DNA of 64,000 nucleotides from Steromphala cineraria. Lineage: Eukaryota; Mollusca; Gastropoda; Trochida; Trochidae. Every line of letters begins with the position of its first letter. The stretch's first letter is position 1. The stretch is taken from assembly GCA_916613615.1 (NCBI GenBank), contig OU744737.1, forward strand, positions 3,988,001-4,052,000, read 5' to 3'. A program made the translations under genes and the position numbers. Shown here in pieces: positions 1 to 12,224 of this stretch. Under the pieces are notes generated by a model. The model ran no database searches and was not told the origin of the DNA. It was given only the letters and a program-made list of their open reading frames with translations.

Positions 1-1149
1 TTTAAAATGGGACGCTGTCAGTTTGCCCTAGTCCCAACATTTAGAAAGACCATTACTTATTGTAATGATGCTTTAGATTTATTCAAACCATACTTTAAAA
101 AATCACTGATTACCTAGCCTTCATGAACTTCATTGAACTTCTACACACAATGATCCAAAAAGTGTGTTCAGCATTTGGGATGAATATATGTTATTAGTTA
201 ACGAATAAATCTTAATTAATGTTTAGATGACACTAAAATATATACAATGCATATCATGTAGCATAATTATTATGATATCAATTTCTATATATATTTTGTG
301 ATAGACTTTTTGGGTGTTTAATTGAAAATAATTGCCTATCCTAAAAGAGTGACATGGATGCAATTGATAGATGTATTCAAATAGTCCATGATAAGGGATA
401 CACATTTGAAGAATTCCTTAACTGGGCACAAGGAGCAAGTAAAAACATATGTGTGTCGGTGAAATTGAACGAAACTTGTGGAAGGAGCTTATCTCTCAAA
501 AAGGTTACTGTCGTGACAGTCTTAATTTATCATTGCCTTCAAATTGAAAGTCGTATTTACGAGATGAACAGTCGTTATTGCCAGAAGCTTTTCATTTTAT
601 GTTGGCGGTAACAGGCTTCTGTACTTTTGGAATCAAACATATCATAATTCATTCAAAATATTGCAGAAGAATATGACACATAACAAGGGTTTGACTATTT
701 TAGTTATAAATTAGATTAAGAACAGTCCATTTCAAAACGTGTGTGTTCCAACAAAACAAAACTTCAATTACTTTCCGCAATGAATTTTGGTTTCATCTGT
801 TAAAGGTATAAACAATTAAGTATCTTTTAATAGACTTTATAAAATTCTTCTACAATTATATTTCATCAAGTGCAATGCCTTGTATTGGTAAGAATAAAAC
901 ACAAATGCTTGCATGTGGTTTCTCTATTTACAGTTGTAAGATCACTCTGCAACTGCTTCTAAATGAAAGCAATCTCGATCTACTGTCCTTGATGATGTGA
1001 ACAAATGAGGTTTTAGTTGGGTTATTATTTGTGTTTTCATCCAAAACTGGGTTCCATATCGTTTTGACAGTCAGTAGATTTGGAACAATGCCCTGATGGC
1101 GTCATCTACATGACATCACAATACTTTTGCATCATCAATTAATCACCTT

Positions 1150-1199
1150 ACAATGCTATGACATCATAAACATGATAACATCACAATGCTATGACATCA
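1150..1199 (+). repeat. Short tandem duplication carrying TGACATCA motifs
   Basis: The 17-bp word ACAATGCTATGACATCA occurs at 1,150-1,166 and again at 1,183-1,199, a 33-bp period. A further TGACATCA lies at 1,110-1,117 and a GCGTCATC at about 1,100. TGACATCA is one base from the cAMP-response/AP-1 type palindrome TGACGTCA. The repetition is seen directly. Any regulatory role is inference and weak. Confidence 0.5.
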
Positions 1200-2230
1200 C
1201 AGCACTGAAACCCAAATATGAGTTTTGTATTCAGAAATGTTCATCATTCTTTTAAAAACTAATGAAGAACTATTTAGGATGTTAAATAGAGTCCCAAACT
1301 TTTGTCTTCTGATATCAATATATCAACACTCCTTGATAAAAGTTTAAAATCCTCGGCAAGCTTCGGATATTTGTAACTCTTACTGAGATTCTCTATTTAC
1401 TAAAGGTTATAAATAACCCTTTAAAAGAATACATGTAATGTAATTTTAATTTGAATGCCTTTCTACATAATATACAGCATGTGACATTATTGAAAAGAGT
1501 TTCTTATGGCAGAGACATTGGTTTAAAAAAACTGTTTTGATAAAACAAACAGCCTCAAATGGAATTTTGTATCTGCATCAACATGATATTGCATGCAAAC
1601 TCCATCAATGTTATTTGGAGAGGGGCGTGGAACAAGTGGTTCAGGGTTCGAATACAGCAAAGGGCTCGGCAATTTTGTTTGCAGTAGGAAACTGACTGAA
1701 CTTTTTGAGTGCAAGATAACACTGAATTTCAGGTCCAGCCGATGATGGAAGGTTTCACCACATTGCATAGTGAAAATAGCATTGAGGACTTTCTCCCTGC
1801 AATAATACTATGAGCCATGATATATTTGAAATATGCTTGAAAGCATCGTTAAATACTAAATCATCTGACCTCATCGCCATGTAAATGGGTTCACTGTGGA
1901 GGACAGAGTTCACCTTTCTATCCTATCATAACTTATACCATAGATACACTGGGGAAACGTTATTGTTACCCTACCTCTACCAGGGAAAAGTTGCCTGACG
2001 CTGTTTCAAATATAAACAAAACTGTTTAAGGATAAACTCATTATCTAAAAGAAGAAAGATTCAATCATTAGTTATCGATAATGGGCGTGTCTCAAACGTC
2101 TGCAATTTGAATTTCATTCTAAGCACATCCTTCATGGGAAAAAATTTCTATCTACAGAAGTTCTTTTAATCCACAAAATTTTAATGCAAGTACCCAGTGT
2201 ATAAAACTCCCAAAAACTAAAGCCAGACAG

Positions 2231-2264
2231 CCGGACTGGTTACTTTAAACATCTGCCAGTCCGG
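2231..2264. repeat. Small inverted repeat (hairpin-capable)
   Basis: CCGGACTGG at 2,231-2,239 is followed after 16 nt by its exact reverse complement CCAGTCCGG at 2,256-2,264. A partial third copy, CCTGTCCGG, lies at 2,276-2,284. The CG-rich arms stand out against the AT-rich surroundings. No terminator or RNA function can be assigned in a eukaryotic intergenic context. It may be the end of an old repeat. Confidence 0.4.
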
Positions 2265-3821
2265 ATGATTATATACCTGTCCGGTTTTTAATATTAGATA
2301 AATGAAGAAATTTATATTTTGAGTATTGCACTTTCTTAACAAACATGTACACTCATTATGTGAATATTCCTCATATTTCACTTATATTCAGCTCGAGTTC
2401 TTTATGGTCGATATGCCAAAGGTAGTTCTGTTTTTTTAAAACTCTTTACTGCTTGCAATACCGACACCCAACAACCCCCTTCCTTCTTACCTGACAAGCA
2501 CCTGCACAGCCCCTTACTGCTTGCAAGAAATTTAAAAATTAAAAACAATTAGAAATGAAAAAATGTAACTTTTGATATGATACAATTATTCCTTAATGAT
2601 TTCTCTGTCACTAAAAAGTATTTTTTTTACTTTTTTAAATTCATTAACGATATCTTAACGAGTACACTTTACAGCAGGTGAAAGATACTTATGTTTATAT
2701 CCTGAAAAGGTTTAGGAGACAAAAACCCATTTAAGATCTATTTAATAAGCAGTTTAAGAATAACTAGTACTCTAAGGTTATAAAGAACAATAAAAAGATA
2801 AAGTACACTTGAGAGTTTGGATGTAAAGATTTGTTTAATTGATGGATAAGGGGAGATAATCTGGTTCAAATGATGATCAAGGAAAGTAATTTAAATGACT
2901 TCATCAGAGCAAATGTAAATCACAAACGTAACATTAGCCTTTCCTTAATGATGTTATAGCACATTAAAGCAGATACCAGCTTTGAATGTTTAACAATCAA
3001 GAAATAATATAAATAATCAATTAATTCCAATGTGAAGTCTGCTATGTTCTTTACTGCTATTGAATCACTGACTTCCAAAACTGCAACACAGTTGGAAGAA
3101 AAAACATGAGAGGAATAAGAGTAGAATGCTTAATTTATTCTTATTTAATAATGCAACTAACATTCCTTATTAGTTAATATGAAATAGGAAACATTCACAG
3201 AAACTATAGTCTATCAATATTAGCTTATCAACTCTTGCCATCATGACATCTGTATTATGAACAAGTCTGTTGATGAGGCAAACACTTGAGTGATTATCAT
3301 TATCATAGACATGAATCATCATGTACTGGTCTCTTATTGTTACACAATCAATCAAATATGTCAAATATATATAAGTTATGTTCATTTCATTCACAATGTA
3401 GAAACAAATAAAGAAACATGTTGATCAAGGGGAGACAATTCACTTTCAATCATTCCAAAATTCTCTAATGAACTCAAGGCTCACCATATCAGAATCCAAT
3501 GTTTAAAGTACATGTATAAATTATTACTTTTATACTGATGCTTACTAATCATATTGTATGATATGCAGTAAATTTCCTACAACTCATGAAAAGATGGTTA
3601 CCGTTACAGTTTAAATTGGATTGTCTCCCTTGAAAACATTGAAACACATAACAAAGAATAACTCTATGTACACAGTGCAGTTGCCAGTTTGCAAATGATA
3701 TAAGATTTATAAGTCAGAATGTATCAATATCAGTTTTTAGTGGAGGAAAGCATGAAGAGTCTATGAATGTCAGGTACTGGTAAATCTTTGCTTCAAAGTG
3801 AGAATGTGAAAGACACTGTGA

Positions 3822-5764
3822 TCACTGTTCATGTTCCTGTTGAGTGTGTGGTCCTATAGCATGGTAGGCACTGTGGTGGGCCAGGGAGCAGAAGTGCTGG
3901 TTATACGACACACAGCCATAGACGGTATCCCGCCTCACACCTCTCTTTGCACGACACCACTTGCAAGTCGACTTCTTTCGTTTAAGGCGCACCAATCTGT
4001 GCTCATGCAGTGTGGAACAGGTTAGTGGCAACACACCGTTACGGGATCTCCCCCTATGTTGGAATGCTGAAACCAATTGATGTACAAGATTCATCCTGAA
4101 TTCAAGTTGGCAGTAGCGACTCTTTGCCCACTCTTGTTCAGCTCTTGCAGACTCCTTTGCTGTGATAAAAGCATTTATCATACAGATATTGATTATAAAA
4201 TGGAAGATATATCTCCACCACTTCCTTGAAGCTCTTCCAACTGGATAGGCAGCTCTAAGCTGATCTCACTTGTCGACACCCCTGAAGTGCTGCTGGTACA
4301 AAGCCACTGCGCCGGGTCTGGAGACACGCGTCCACGATCCGTCCGATTGCCGTCCCAGTGCAGGGACGTCATCAGTAGGGTCCGATGTTGTTGCAAGAAG
4401 GATGATGGGCCTCTTATCCTGCCATACATAGGCTGTCAGCTGTCTGCACTGGTATGCTCGGGATTCGCCCTGCTGCATCTTAGAAGGCTTCTGAAACAAA
4501 CAGTTTATAACTTTAACAATCAGTACACACTGTAAATGTCAGCATTATTTAACTAGGCTAACAGACAAAATAGTCATTAACTCACAAGAAACACACAGAA
4601 ATAGTAACTGGGCTAGAAATTTGCACTTTCTGTCTGAGGAGTTTAATATTGGCTCCAAACACTTTATACTCCATCCATGTAGGTTTGGAATATTACCTCA
4701 AAAACAATGGATCAGTCACAGCATGTGTTGAAATTTTCCCCTTTACCAAGTTAGATATTATCAATGGACACATACAAATGTATATTAATACCTTGTAGTT
4801 GTCATGCACTATTGCTTTCAATTCTTGCTGGTTAAAACTTGAATTAGTAGCCCTACAGACTACCACTAAGTTAATTAATGTTTATTTTCTACCTTGATAA
4901 TGATGACTTATCAGCAATAATAATATGATTCATTGATTATTCCCTTACAAGTTGAAGAATAACAATACAATACAAATGAAAAATATTTCACAACCTCTGA
5001 TTCACAACAGATACATTTTGTAACTTGACTATCCTAAAGTATTACCACTTTGTTTTAAATGATAAATGACTTGACTAACCTGAATTCATGTGGAAGACCC
5101 TTCCTGTTTGCTTTTACAGTACCACAGGTGTAAATGCCATCTTCCTTCAGTGAGATCAGTAGAGGGCTGGATGTAAAATAGCTGTCGAAGAACACCTGGT
5201 GGTGTTTCCCGGCCAGCTCGGTTGTTAGACCTTGGGTCACCTTGTATCCGTTGGACCGCTATCCCCTTCAAGCAGTTTTCCCATGTACACCTGAAATGAC
5301 ATTTTCATCATGATGATTTGGTAAAAGGTCTGATATAGTTTTTTAAAAGTTCTGATAATAATTTTGCACTTTATAAATAATTTTAATTAAATATCAAATA
5401 AATCAGCTTGATAACTTGTAATATTCATCCATTTGTATACAGAGTAAAGAATTGATAGTCAAATAGGTAGAGTAAATGCTCATTTTCTAACCTAAAACTT
5501 GTGACAAAAGCCAGACTGGCTATCACAGAGCATCCAAACTTTCAAACCTCTCCTGATTGGTTTTGAGGGATTGTATTGTACTGCAGTGTGTCTCCCTTTA
5601 AATGCAACCATGCCCTAATCTAAGGACAGGTGCTGCTTTGGGGCATAATTCTCCCTTATGTTGGACAGAGCGTCGGTTAGAAGTGGTCTCACTTTACCTA
5701 GTGGATCTGTGCCATTGGTTGATTCATTAATGTGCAGGTACTGCAGTAATTTAGCATTCAGAAG
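3822..5764 (-). pseudogene. Decayed piggyBac-type DDD transposase, three exon-like blocks
   Basis: The intact family cuts and pastes DNA at TTAA sites. Block 1 (5,764-5,492) has a DPLGKVRPLL stretch and the LSLD motif with the first catalytic Asp at 5,618-5,620, followed by MVAFKGR and KVWMLCD. Block 2 (5,290-5,080) has VYMGK and LAGKHHQVFFDSYFTS with the second Asp at 5,184-5,186. Block 3 (4,490-3,822) has a WQDK stretch, RGVDK with the third Asp at 4,272-4,274, and a C-terminal Cys-rich CKWCRAKRGVRRDTVYGC segment. GT...AG borders suggest introns at 5,491-5,291 and 5,079-4,491. Damage: in-frame stops at 5,615-5,617, 5,492-5,494 and 4,266-4,268; a one-base frame change at about 5,241-5,255; splice phases that do not match across the second intron; and loss of two expected C-terminal zinc ligands (Tyr and His in place of Cys). 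About 100-150 residues expected upstream of block 1 are missing. It is surely inactive. I saw no terminal repeats. Confidence 0.88.
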
Positions 5765-5843
5765 AAAAATCATTATTTCCACTCATATCACTTTCATCTG
5801 TCTGCGATGGGTGCCACGTAAAGTCACTTGACACCTGTGACAT
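5755..5843 (-). pseudogene. Possible displaced N-terminus of the piggyBac-type transposase
   Basis: An ATG at 5,843 (minus strand) opens a short acidic, Ser/Asp-rich frame beginning MSQVSSDFTWHPSQTDESD, which ends at a TAA near 5,755. Acidic low-complexity N-termini are usual for piggyBac-like transposases. The frame is out of phase with the conserved block that starts at 5,764, and the usual intervening segment is missing. If related, it marks an internal deletion or frameshift. This is inference from position and composition only. Confidence 0.35.
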
Positions 5844-5859
5844 CTTGAAGGATGTCGTC

Positions 5860-8340
5860 TGTTTGTTTGTTTACATCTGTCAATCAAATTTTACAACTTT
5901 GGGCAGTCCGTGTGTAGAATGCCCTTATATGAATAGTTGTTCCTGTGCTTTCAAACTTGATGATAGACAATTTTTACAAAGCAAAACTATTTGACTTTTG
6001 ATAATATTCAGAACCATATCATTATTAACACGTATACTCACCTTATAACGTCCACTGGCAACTTTTTAACAGCTTGCATCGCCTTGAATGACATTTCGAC
6101 AGAAAACACGGCCTCAGTCAACCAGTGTTCATAATATTTACTTCCGGGTCGCTCAAAACGATGATCAATTTATATCAAGCTGTCACAGCAAAATAAAGGT
6201 TATCAATCAAAGAGGCATTAATTATCACCTTTTAAACTTAATGTTTGTGGATTTTAATCTTGAAATAAGCTAACTATGATACTATCATAAAAGGGTCCAG
6301 TTACAAAAACATAACCGGTCCTCTGTAAACACGCCCTTCGCTGATTGGATAAAAATACGGCAAACTTTATTTTCCGAGCCATGACGATTTTAAGCATGTG
6401 CCTCGGGTTTTGAAATAAACAAGAGATTGGAAAGGAAATTATCATTTTAAAAATAGGAACGTAAATTGTGTGTATGCAGAAGCGATGTAAGACATAATTT
6501 CCACAAGATTCAGCGTTTTTGTTGATGCACAGGGCTAGACTTGCGTAGGTCTCGAAAGGCGTAGAATCGCGTAGAAAAGCAGTAAAGGACAGAAGCATAG
6601 AATCGCGTATATAAGCAGTATAGTGTTAAATATATATTACATTTCCCCCTAAACCACTTAAATAAAAACAAGTTGGCTAGCTTTAACAAGATAACTGATC
6701 GACAATGATTTAAATTTAAGAATGCGTTTCAACAGTTAAATAATTAACGTGTATAGTTGGAATGAATTGATTGTTCATAAAGAGTATTTCTTTTTATAAT
6801 TTGATATGAAAACAATTGTGAATATGCTTAAAAGTCACTCCACGATTTTCATCATGAAGAGTTTGCTTCCATTAATCAATTATCTGCACCCAAAAATCGC
6901 ACTCATCCATCTAATAATAGCCCAAATACGTTCAATGCTTCTTTCAAATGAAAATCGTAAAATATTCAATTATGGTCATTAAAGGAAATAATCACACCTC
7001 CAACTTACATAGATAATAAATATATGGCCTTTCGAACACTATTAACTTGTAACTGTCTTTCTGAATACTATTGATAAGTTTCCAAATATTTAATTTGACT
7101 GATAGACTGCCGTATTGTCCAGTTTTTGATCACAATACACAACTTATTTGAACAGTTTGTAATATGTGACCCAAAACAACTCATGGACTGGTTCCTTAAT
7201 GTTAATCATTAGATAGTCAATGTATGAAAAAAATCAAGACCCTTATTTAATTATTTACCTAGAAAATAATTCGTTTTAACTGGTGCTGGAGTACTGGAGT
7301 TTATCACACAGTAGCAGAAAAGCTATATGGCAGTTAGAAGTTGGCTTCCTTTGTCATGTGTGAGTTTAAACATATGACACTGACAATGGCTCTTATTTCA
7401 TCTTCTGGGGAATGAAGTTTTCAAGGGTAGTAGCACTCGAGTCTCTGCTATTTCACAACATAAAGGGTAACAGAAATCAGCTGGTACTCAATCATGTATT
7501 TTCGTATACTAAACACACTCAAGTGTTCACAAAGATTTCCACTTACACTCTTCCCGCACTACCTTGGTACCTTGTTATTTGCTCTGATATACTCATGCAT
7601 ATCATTATCGTTTATGCAGCAAACGTCGGTGTCCTACTTACATTTCCTTTCATTGTAATGCAAGAGGTACCTCTAAAAGAGCATTTAATATTCCTTATAG
7701 AACATAAGTCCTATATGTCGTTCAAAATAGTGATGTGAGAGTGTTTTCTAATAACTATTGCAAACAATGACCAAGATTGACAGTATCATTTTTTACATCA
7801 TTTGTTACAATATACACTGATTATCGCTGGATTGTCCCTAACTGATCAGCTGAGAAACTAATGAATAACCCCAGGGGTCAAGTTTAGTCCAGGATCCAAA
7901 GTTAGCAAGTTACTAGCCCACTCTCCTAGTGAGTCATAATTTTCGATCAATACTTATCCCTACTTATATGCATATTTTTATATGTTTTTTAAAGCTGATA
8001 TTCTAGCATATGATAAGTTCATGCACAGAGCTTTTAATTTGCTAAGATTGCACGATAATTGTGCATGGAATTAGGTAAAAGACAAGGAGAAAAATGTCAA
8101 TGTGTACCTTCATGATGTGACATCAAAGCAGAGTAGTTATGTGCATTTTTTTCCTAATGAACTCTCATCATTCATATTAATTCCTATCATTTGAGTAGGC
8201 GACTTTGACGTTTATAAAGTGTACACAAATTTTTCAAGTTTATTTATAAGAAAAAAATACATGACGCATTACATTGAGCAATACATCTTTTACTAAAAAC
8301 GTATTATTCAGAAAAGTGTTTTTTATTCATCACAGACTTT
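5860..8340. other. Intergenic sequence without recognised genes
   Basis: Two open frames (minus strand 6,598-6,254, 114 codons; plus strand 7,412-7,738, 108 codons) are the longest here. Neither shows a domain, signal peptide or composition that I recognise, and both fall within the chance range for this length of AT-rich DNA. A degenerate ~35-bp tandem repeat lies at 6,559-6,621. No RNA gene was seen. Confidence 0.55.
6559..6621 (+). repeat. Degenerate ~35-bp tandem duplication
   Basis: A segment starting GCGTAGAATCGCGTAGAAAA at 6,559 is repeated with a few changes as GCATAGAATCGCGTATATAA at 6,594. Each is followed by GCAGTA. The pair is a local two-copy minisatellite, probably from replication slippage. 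No function is proposed. Confidence 0.5.
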
Positions 8341-8683
8341 TTTAAAGGGGCAGTAGCACGTTTTTTGATAATTTTATATTTTAAGTATTTCACTGAAAAT
8401 TGTAAGGTAATGCTAAATGTAGTATATAGACAGTGTCAAAAATCAGTCAGAGGACAAAGTATGAATATTCACATTGAATCCATTGGCAGCCCTTTTATGT
8501 GAAGACCTTTCATACATTTTGTGTAAGTAAAAGGAATCTCAAGGCTAAACTTTATGTTATATAATTGAATTATTACTGGTTCGTTTAGTTGTAATAGATT
8601 GTCTTTCAATTGGAACCATTAATTTTCATTTTCCTGACATCACCTTATATTCCCCCTAAAAACGTGCTACTGTTCCTTTAAAA
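8341..8683. mobile_element. 343-bp MITE-like element with ~25-bp terminal inverted repeats
   Basis: The left end TTTAAAGGGGCAGTAGCACG (8,341) is matched in inverted orientation by the right end, ...CGTGCTACTGTTCCTTTAAA, ending at 8,683. About 25 bp pair, with two mismatches. The interior is AT-rich and non-coding. A second, 5'-truncated copy of the right half lies at about 13,748-13,866, which shows it is a dispersed family. The palindromic TTTAAA at both ends may be part of the repeat or a target duplication. Size, structure and lack of coding capacity fit a non-autonomous DNA transposon. I cannot name the superfamily. Confidence 0.75.
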
Positions 8684-9030
8684 TGAGCTCAGAACGCGTA
8701 AGTAGCCATTGAATTATAACTAATATGAAAATGATGGGGCATAGAATTTAGAGTCAGTAGTATAGCACTTTTAGAAACTTTCACTATTCAATCATAGTCA
8801 ATCAGTATACATCTCATGTACCTATATATTATCTAGCCTGTTGATGAAACATGAGTGAAATGTGAGTTAAATGTCTACCGGGCCACTGGTCAGACTACTT
8901 TTGAAAGATGACCATTGGAAAGAAAAACAGACTGTCGTGAGCAGCAAGGCAGAGACTATTGGTGGCACGTGGTCCTGTGCAATGGTCAGTCGACCTCTAT
9001 CAGTATAGTTCAGCAACAACGGGCGTGCCT

Positions 9031-9332
9031 CGCTGCAAGAGTGGGTTAGTCGGTCACTGCTGAATAAACTGAGAGTTTGAAGGGTTGATCCCCTGCCCCA
9101 CACTGACACACAAGTTGACAGACTTGTGGTGTCAACCTGGGAAAGTGGCTTTATTCAAAATGTGCCTCTTTTCACCCAGCAGGAAATGGGTACCTGGTAA
9201 AGAGTTGTGTTGGTGGTGACCTTCTAGCGACATATACGTCAGCTTGGGTAAGACCAGGGTACTGGAGCATAGAGCGCTCTGAGTCTGCAATGCGGAGATT
9301 TAGCGCTATATAAAAGCTATCCATTATTATTA
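9031..9332 (+). mobile_element. tRNA-derived SINE, full or near full length
   Basis: SINEs are transcribed by RNA polymerase III and copied by a partner LINE. An A-box-like TGGGTTAGTCGG lies at 9,042-9,053, and a B-box-like GGTTGATCCC at 9,083-9,092 lacks one C of the consensus. The spacing of about 30 bp is right for a tRNA-like head. A ~200-bp body follows, containing ATGGGTACCTGG and GAGCGCTCTGAG, then an AGCGCTATATAAAAGC stretch, and it ends in ATTATTATTA at 9,323-9,332. Molluscan SINEs commonly have such a tail. The 5' limit is approximate. The tail abuts LINE coding sequence with no gap. Confidence 0.75.
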
Positions 9333-9437
9333 GCCTCATTCTTCTTCTTAATATTCATCAACAATCTTTTAACTGAACATACATTGGTCAATAGTGGTAT
9401 TCGCGTGTATGGTCTTGATGTACCCTCTTATTTCGCT
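9333..9437 (+). pseudogene. LINE reverse transcriptase remnant, left part
   Basis: This open stretch of 35 codons begins directly after the SINE tail. It reads FLIFINNLL, then SGIRVYGLDVP, and ends in SYFA. This is the arrangement found just ahead of the catalytic FADD box in non-LTR reverse transcriptases. Translation joins in frame with GTGGTTTTACTACC at 12,225, across the intervening inverted-repeat element. The right piece supplies a degraded PDNTTLCT where ADDTTLCT is usual. The 5' part of the LINE is not seen upstream of the SINE. I do not assign a clade. Confidence 0.75.
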
Positions 9438-12224
9438 GTATGGGAGACGCGGCACTTCAAAACTTTACTTTTTGGCAACATAAATATTCCAGTTTGGTAT
9501 AAAAACAATTCGTTTCTATAGAAAATATGAATTTAAGAAACACTTTAAATTTTCAGCAAAGAAAATTTAAAAGATTCGTAATTGAAAAATTTTGAGATTC
9601 ACGAGACGAGACTATTTCTAACCGTGCTACTGTTTTTATCCCATTGGTTGCGCTTTTAAGCACATTAAAGCAAATGTTTTTTTATAGTAAATGACACTTC
9701 ACATGCACCGAATATCGCCAAAGTAAGATTTTATGCAAGAATTTGTTGAACCAGTTTTAGAAAGTACCGTTTCAAAGTTAATGGTTAGTTGTTAAAGTCC
9801 CTAATGTGTCATTAACAAAGAAATGTCAGTTTTAAGATGTTCTTGTGGCAACAAATGATACTTGCCTCAAACACTCACTGTAGTAAATAAGAATTTGAAA
9901 TCTCTATAACCTCCCAATCTGGACTCCGTTTCAAAGAAAGAAGGCATGAAATGACAAGATGATCTGTCGTCATAACACAAATAACAATAATGGGAGAAAT
10001 GCAAGTCCAAATATTCATATTTTTAGTATTCATCAGCACTAGGAAACATGCACGAAAAGAAATGACATCAATGCAATGATTGTAATCTTTATCATCACAG
10101 TAAGATACCCAGTTGTTCACTACAAGGGGAAACACTCAAACGAAATTATTGTTTGTAAAGTTTGATCAAGTCATTCCTCTAGCGACAGTCATATAATCAC
10201 TGCATGAAAGCCTGCTGGTCAAGTGTCAAATCGATATTCACTTTCACATAACTTGATAATAAATGTATGCCACAGCCTAAATTATACCTAGTAACTTTTA
10301 TTTGATATCTATGTGTTTCATTAATCCCCAATTGGCATTTACTTGATTAACTATACAAACAACAAACAGTCCGAACATCGACATACACATGTTCAGTAAT
10401 TTCTTTTTATCTTTTGTATAAATATTACTTTAATGTCGATCAACAACTCTGTTACTAGTCTGTTCTAACATACCAGCGGTGATTCTCTTGGTATCAAATT
10501 CCGCACTTCTTTTACATGTTAAATGTACGTTTGACTGTTGTGGCAATAAACTATGCATGTATTCGAAACGTCGAGAACACTTGTTCTCACACACTGTTAT
10601 ATACATGTAATACTAACAGTAAAATACATCACATACATATGTCTGGATATTGAAAGAAAATTGAAGTACCACATGTTCTGGAGATATAGCGTGTGAAGAA
10701 GGCACACTTGATCCCCAAATCACCTAAAATGAAAATGCTGATTATATTGTGACCTATTCTGAGGTTTTTTAAAACTTACTGACATATGACAATGAAGAAG
10801 AATTTCATAGAGCTTTTTTAGCTGGCGCGTTCCAGTCTGTCTTTTTCTCACAAGGTTTTAGTTTGTTTCGTTCTAGTTTATCAAACCGCTGCCACAAATG
10901 AAGATGTACAGTTTTTTTACAATCAAAACGTTTAAAGAATATGTTCAAATGATTGTTAATCACAACTTGCCAGACACCAATTCAGAGCAAACATTTGATC
11001 TAGCTGGACTACCGTATAACAACACCCGGTTATGCAAAATTGTTAACTTCTCACATGCATAGTATTAATGAACCGGTCAAATATACTTTGACTGCGTATT
11101 ACAACAAAACGCCCCATTTTAAACTGAAGATATTTAATTCTAAAATTCTAGGTTCCGTCTAAAGCCCTCAAGTGCAATATTTGCCAACATTTCCAAACAT
11201 CTTCCTAACATTCACATTAAAAACATTTTGCAGTTCATCATGGCTGCATTTGTACAGCATAACGATAAAGTTGGACTTACAGTTAAATAACAAATAGAGA
11301 GCCATTCAGATTTACCATTGTAAACTTCTGAAAAAAAAATAACATTTAACATTCATTTACAACATATTAAGGAAACTTCACATGTTTTCACAAAACTTTG
11401 TAACAGAAATATTTCTTCAACTTTCACTCAATCACTCAAGCAGGTTTTCATCTTGTATATGAAGTCATATGATTGACTTACATAACTGATTATCATTGCA
11501 TTTATTTTGCACTATTGTTAGTTTACAAAATGCGCCAACCCTTGACCTTCTATTTCTTTCATTTTATAGAAAATATATAAAACTTTTTGAAATATCTATA
11601 AGGTATTGTTAAAAGAATGATTACATTTTTACATTTACTACATGAAACAAAGACGGTAATAAATAGTCGCACTGAGTATAAACAACATTTATGTAAATTC
11701 AATGTAGCATTTCCTTCCAGCAGACTACAACTAAGGGTTAAAAACTGTAACAATCACTTTGAATCAAGGTTAAAAGCCACAGCCGAGAATCTAAAAAGCG
11801 TTACCTCTGACTTTCACTTCTGACATTAAATGTCATTGCAAATTTACATGCTACTTTTGATTTTCAAACCTGTGTTAATTTGATAGAAAAGAGATTTATC
11901 TTTTATATTATATTTTCTAAATTCAAATATTCCTTTCCAATGTGTTTTATTGTCGTTTTTATACCACGACTACAAAAGAAATGAAAATAATGGTTAAATC
12001 TTTTTAAATAGCTCTTAACTCTTGATGGAGTATAGTAATTATAAAAGAATCTCGAATCAGTCGAGAAGAGATTGACACTAATTTAATAATCATCAACATC
12101 ATCAGTTTGACATATTATCACATTATCTCCGTCCACTCTCCTGTAAAGGTCAACCAAGCAGGTTAACGGCGCACTACCTTATTTATCGGTTAAAAACATT
12201 TGGAAGTGACGCGTCTCCCATACA
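9438..12224. mobile_element. ~2.79-kb inverted-repeat element inserted in the LINE remnant
   Basis: CTGTATGGGAGACGCG at 9,436-9,451 recurs as its exact reverse complement at 12,210-12,225. The similarity runs a further ~10 bp inward (GCACTTC versus TCACTTC, then AAA). LINE coding sequence lies on both sides and rejoins in frame when the interval is ignored, so the segment is an insertion. The longest open frames inside are under 90 codons and unrecognised, so it is probably a non-autonomous DNA transposon. The exact ends are uncertain by a few bases and I could not identify a target-site duplication. A 12-bp word shared with the MITE ends (CGTGCTACTGTT) lies near 9,622. Confidence 0.7.

Larger units (their letters stand above)
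1..3800. other. Intergenic AT-rich sequence without recognised genes
   Basis: No open frame here is longer than about 85 codons and none resembles a protein family I recognise. Codon use and stop density look random. The stretch holds a small duplicated motif cluster (1,150-1,199), an inverted repeat around 2,231-2,264, and pieces of the AAGGGGAGAYAAT type near 2,850 and 3,428. Such pieces are frequent in molluscan non-coding DNA, to my knowledge. It may contain old repeats too diverged for me to name. Confidence 0.6.

Noticed and set aside
1621..1665. tRNA-like A/B box pair (TGGAACAAGTGG and GGTTCGAATAC)
   Set aside because: The two boxes are almost adjacent instead of 30 or more bases apart, and the flanks do not fold as a tRNA. 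It could be a scrap of an old SINE, but I cannot support it.
6254..6598. 114-codon minus-strand open frame as a gene
   Set aside because: No recognisable motif, unremarkable composition, and a length within the chance range. No promoter or splice context.
7412..7738. 108-codon plus-strand open frame with hydrophobic stretches
   Set aside because: Hydrophobicity follows from T-rich sequence. No family resemblance and no supporting signals.
8867..9109. 80-codon minus-strand open frame
   Set aside because: It overlaps the tRNA-derived head of the SINE in antisense and has no protein similarity I recognise.
9438..12224. Naming the 2.79-kb inverted-repeat element as hAT or another specific superfamily
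   Set aside because: No convincing target-site duplication and no coding sequence were found, so the ends alone do not decide it.
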